NCBI RefSeq assembly: GCF_001423745.1
Contig: NZ_LMPC01000029.1
Location: 102,835 to 166,834 of the forward strand
Length of the DNA: 64,000 nucleotides
DNA from: Arthrobacter sp. Leaf337
GTDB lineage: Bacteria > Actinomycetota > Actinomycetes > Actinomycetales > Micrococcaceae
Reading direction: 5' to 3'
Every line of letters begins with the position of its first letter. Position 1 is the first letter of the stretch. The translations under genes and the position numbers were made by a program. Under the pieces are notes generated by a model that was not told the DNA's origin, ran no database searches, and was given only the letters and a program-made list of their open reading frames with translations. Positions 62,145-64,000 of this stretch are shown piece after piece.

Positions 62145-62969
62145 GAGCCAGCCCCCAAACCCGCATCCAGAACAGTCCGGAAACCCGTGCAGAAGCGGCC
62201 CACCTATTCCATCGAGGCAGTGGACAATGCGCTGCAGCTTCTGCAACTGCTCCGCGACGGCGGGGCGCTGCGGCTCAAGGACGCAGCGGAGGAGCTGGCC
62301 GTTGCTCCGTCCACCGCCCACCGCCTCCTGGCGATGCTGGTCTACCGCGGGTTCGCGGTGCAGGATGAAACCCGCCGCTACGTGCCAGGTCCGGCCATGG
62401 GTGTCGGGCCGGCCGGGCTGAGCTGGACCAGGCTGCTCCGCTCCCTCGCCCAGCCGCACATGGAGCTGCTGTCCGCGCAACTCAACGAGACCGTCAACCT
62501 CATGGTGCGGGTGGGCACGAAAGCGCGTTTCCTGGCCACCGTGGAAGGAAACAATGTGTTGCGAGTGGGTGACCGGCAAGGGACGGTGATGCCTGCCAAC
62601 AAGACCTCCGGAGGCAAGGCCATGCTCGCCGAACTGGAAACGCCAATGATTGACCAGCTTTTCCGCAGCAACAACGCCGAAATCGGTGGCGACACCATCC
62701 CTGACGCGGAATACCCGGCGTTCCTCCGCGAGCTGGAATCCATCCGCAGCAACGGTTTCGCCGCCAATTTCGAAGGAACGGAGGAGGGGGTCAGCGCCCT
62801 CGGGATTGCCCTGCACAACCGTCACGGAAACGTGGTCGGCGCGCTCAGTGTCGCCACTCCGGCGACCCGCTTCCGCCGGGTGTTCGACGCCGGGCTCGTC
62901 CGCGCCCTGCGGGAAACCTGCCGTCAGCTGGAGATAGACATCGCGGCCAATCCGGCCGACGCGGACTAG
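62136..62969 (+). CDS. IclR-family regulator of the 3-hydroxybenzoate/gentisate cluster
   Basis: A 277-residue IclR regulator starting at GTG 62136; longer frames would cover the divergent promoter. After a basic tail (PASRTVRKPVQKRPTYS), the winged helix spans about 30-90 (LRLKDAAEELAVAPSTAHRL). The C-terminal ligand-binding domain shows LNETVNLMVRVG, GTVMPANKTSGGKAML and AANFEGTEEGVSALGIAL. By position it should sense a pathway aromatic. GenR of Corynebacterium is a functional analogue. Two matching operator-like sites flank the gene. Confidence 0.9.
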   Translation: MQKEPAPKPASRTVRKPVQKRPTYSIEAVDNALQLLQLLRDGGALRLKDAAEELAVAPSTAHRLLAMLVYRGFAVQDETRRYVPGPAMGVGPAGLSWTRLLRSLAQPHMELLSAQLNETVNLMVRVGTKARFLATVEGNNVLRVGDRQGTVMPANKTSGGKAMLAELETPMIDQLFRSNNAEIGGDTIPDAEYPAFLRELESIRSNGFAANFEGTEEGVSALGIALHNRHGNVVGALSVATPATRFRRVFDAGLVRALRETCRQLEIDIAANPADAD

Positions 62970-62971
62970 CA

Positions 62972-62988
62972 ATTCTGGCCAGCAGAAT
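62972..62988. promoter_or_regulatory. Candidate IclR operator 2 (gentisate dioxygenase promoter)
   Basis: ATTCTG-GCCAG-CAGAAT, a perfect 6-bp inverted repeat preceded by CA as in operator 1. A possible promoter follows: TTGGAG (62992-62997), 19 bases, TAGAGT (63017-63022), start near 63029. This puts the operator at -41 to -57, as at the transporter gene. Confidence 0.6.
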
Positions 62989-63067
62989 ATGTTGGAGCTC
63001 ACAGGGAAGCCCTCCGTAGAGTCGAGACACGCCAACGAACTGTTCCGCACTCACCGAGGAGGCACCT

Positions 63068-64000
63068 GTGTCCATCAGCGCCGAGAACACAACTCATGAA
63101 TCAGTGGCCGCCAGCCACGCCTTGCCGGAGCCGACGGCGGAGGAGGCTGCGCAGCTGGAGCAGCTGTACCGGGATTTTGATCGGGAGAACCTGATCCCGT
63201 TGTGGACTGAGATCGCGGATTTGATGCCGATGGTCCCGTCCCCGAAGGCGGTGGCCCATGTGTGGCGGTGGAGCGACTTGTACCCGTTGGCGGCCCGTGC
63301 CGGTGACCTGGTCCCGGTGGGCCGTGGCGGGGAACGCCGTGCTATTGCCCTGGCGAACCCGGGCCTTGCCGGTACCCCGTACGCGACCCCGACGTTGTGG
63401 GCTGCGATCCAGTACCTCGGTGCGCGTGAGACCGCGCCGGAGCACCGCCACTCGCAGAACGCGTTCCGCTTCGTCGTCGAGGGCGAGGGTGTCTGGACGG
63501 TGGTGAACGGGGACCCGGTGCGGATGTCCCGCGGCGACTTCCTGCTGACCCCGGGCTGGAACTTCCACGGCCACCACAACGACACTGATGAGCCGATGGC
63601 CTGGATCGACGGGCTGGACATCCCGTTCGTGCATTACGCGGACGCCGGGTTCTTCGAGTTCGGCACCGAGCGGGTCACGGACGAGGCCACCCCGGACATT
63701 TCCCGCTCCGAGCGGCTCTGGGCCCACCCCGGGCTGCGCCCGCTCTCGGGCCTGGATGACACCACCAGCTCCCCCATCGCGGCGTACCGGTGGGAATACA
63801 CCGACCGGGCCCTGACCGAGCAGCTTTTGCTCGAGGACGAGGGCCACCCGGCCACCGTGTCCCAGGGCCACGCCGCGGTCCGCTACACCAACCCGACCAC
63901 CGGCGGGGATGTGATGCCCACCATCCGGGCCGAATTCCACCGCCTCCGCGCCGGCGCGACCACTGAAGCGGTCCGCGAGGTCGGCTCCAGTGTCTGGCAG
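63068..64000 (+). CDS. Gentisate 1,2-dioxygenase (partial, C-terminus outside window)
   Basis: Fe(II) cupin dioxygenase that opens the gentisate ring to maleylpyruvate. GTG 63068 with GAGGAGG seven bases upstream begins MSISAENTTHESV, and 311 codons are visible of about 360-390 expected. The first cupin has APEHRHSQNAFRFVVEGEG, with the metal-binding histidines, and GDFLLTPGWNFHGHHND. IPFVHYADAGFFE lies between the domains. It is the first gene rightward from the IclR regulator; maleylpyruvate isomerase and a fumarylacetoacetase-type hydrolase would be expected beyond 64000. Confidence 0.93.
   Translation, partial: MSISAENTTHESVAASHALPEPTAEEAAQLEQLYRDFDRENLIPLWTEIADLMPMVPSPKAVAHVWRWSDLYPLAARAGDLVPVGRGGERRAIALANPGLAGTPYATPTLWAAIQYLGARETAPEHRHSQNAFRFVVEGEGVWTVVNGDPVRMSRGDFLLTPGWNFHGHHNDTDEPMAWIDGLDIPFVHYADAGFFEFGTERVTDEATPDISRSERLWAHPGLRPLSGLDDTTSSPIAAYRWEYTDRALTEQLLLEDEGHPATVSQGHAAVRYTNPTTGGDVMPTIRAEFHRLRAGATTEAVREVGSSVWQ

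Overview
The window is high-GC actinobacterial chromosome, best matching Micrococcales of the Arthrobacter/Pseudarthrobacter type. Pointers are Suf-type Fe-S assembly, RbpA, WhiA, OpcA, a CoaE-GrpB fusion, many GTG starts and several apparently leaderless genes. The genus is inferred from protein character and gene order. I see no insertion sequence, phage, CRISPR array, tRNA or rRNA. The DNA is densely packed and mostly core genome.

Layout. 1-3410 (minus): sufR-sufB-sufD, with sufD cut by the window edge. 3516-6191 (plus): a two-gene ABC-2 transporter and ctaA (heme A synthase). They converge on ctaB (6565-7524, minus) across an unusual dyad-symmetric repeat array. 7954-16228 (plus): a pentose-phosphate operon tkt-tal-pgi-zwf-opcA-pgl. 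16199-20191 (minus): rbpA, secG and the lower-glycolysis run gap-pgk-tpiA. 20457-26214 (minus): sodA, then uvrC-rapZ-yvcK-whiA. 26326-35590 (minus): plsC, a HAD phosphatase, uvrA, a GntR regulator, a heterodimeric ABC exporter and a methyltransferase. 35700-40141 (plus): a Ski2-like helicase, a GNAT enzyme and an S33-family peptidase. 40127-46253 (minus): an MFS exporter, terC behind a probable Mn2+ riboswitch, uvrB and coaE-grpB. 46324-48053 (plus): yigZ, GNAT and DUF1810 genes. 48147-58653 (minus, one plus gene): rpsA, an Eis-like acetyltransferase, polA with a divergent thioesterase, a DHFR-like reductase, an uncharacterised lipoprotein/membrane pair, and a Pit phosphate transporter with a tiny partner. 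58824-64000: a small HAD protein and a 3-hydroxybenzoate/gentisate catabolic cluster.

How it works together. sufRBD with ctaA/ctaB links Fe-S and heme A supply for respiration. tkt to pgl plus gap/pgk/tpiA form most of the pentose-phosphate and lower glycolytic routes. uvrA, uvrB, uvrC and polA supply nucleotide excision repair within 30 kb. The right end imports an aromatic acid, hydroxylates it to gentisate and opens the ring under an IclR regulator. Much of the order 1-26 kb and 28-54 kb follows two blocks of the Mycobacterium tuberculosis chromosome (Rv1420-Rv1462 and Rv1629-Rv1638, from memory).

Most notable non-coding structure: (i) a mirror-symmetric array of six repeats with an exact 32-bp period around a terminator hairpin (6317-6541); (ii) two matching CAATTCTG-N5-CAGAA sites at the same distance from two predicted start points in the gentisate cluster; (iii) a recurrent TANNNT-N6-(A/G)TG leaderless promoter geometry; (iv) a yybP-ykoY-type riboswitch before terC; (v) a DtxR/IdeR-like iron box before sufR; (vi) a LexA-like box in the uvrA promoter.
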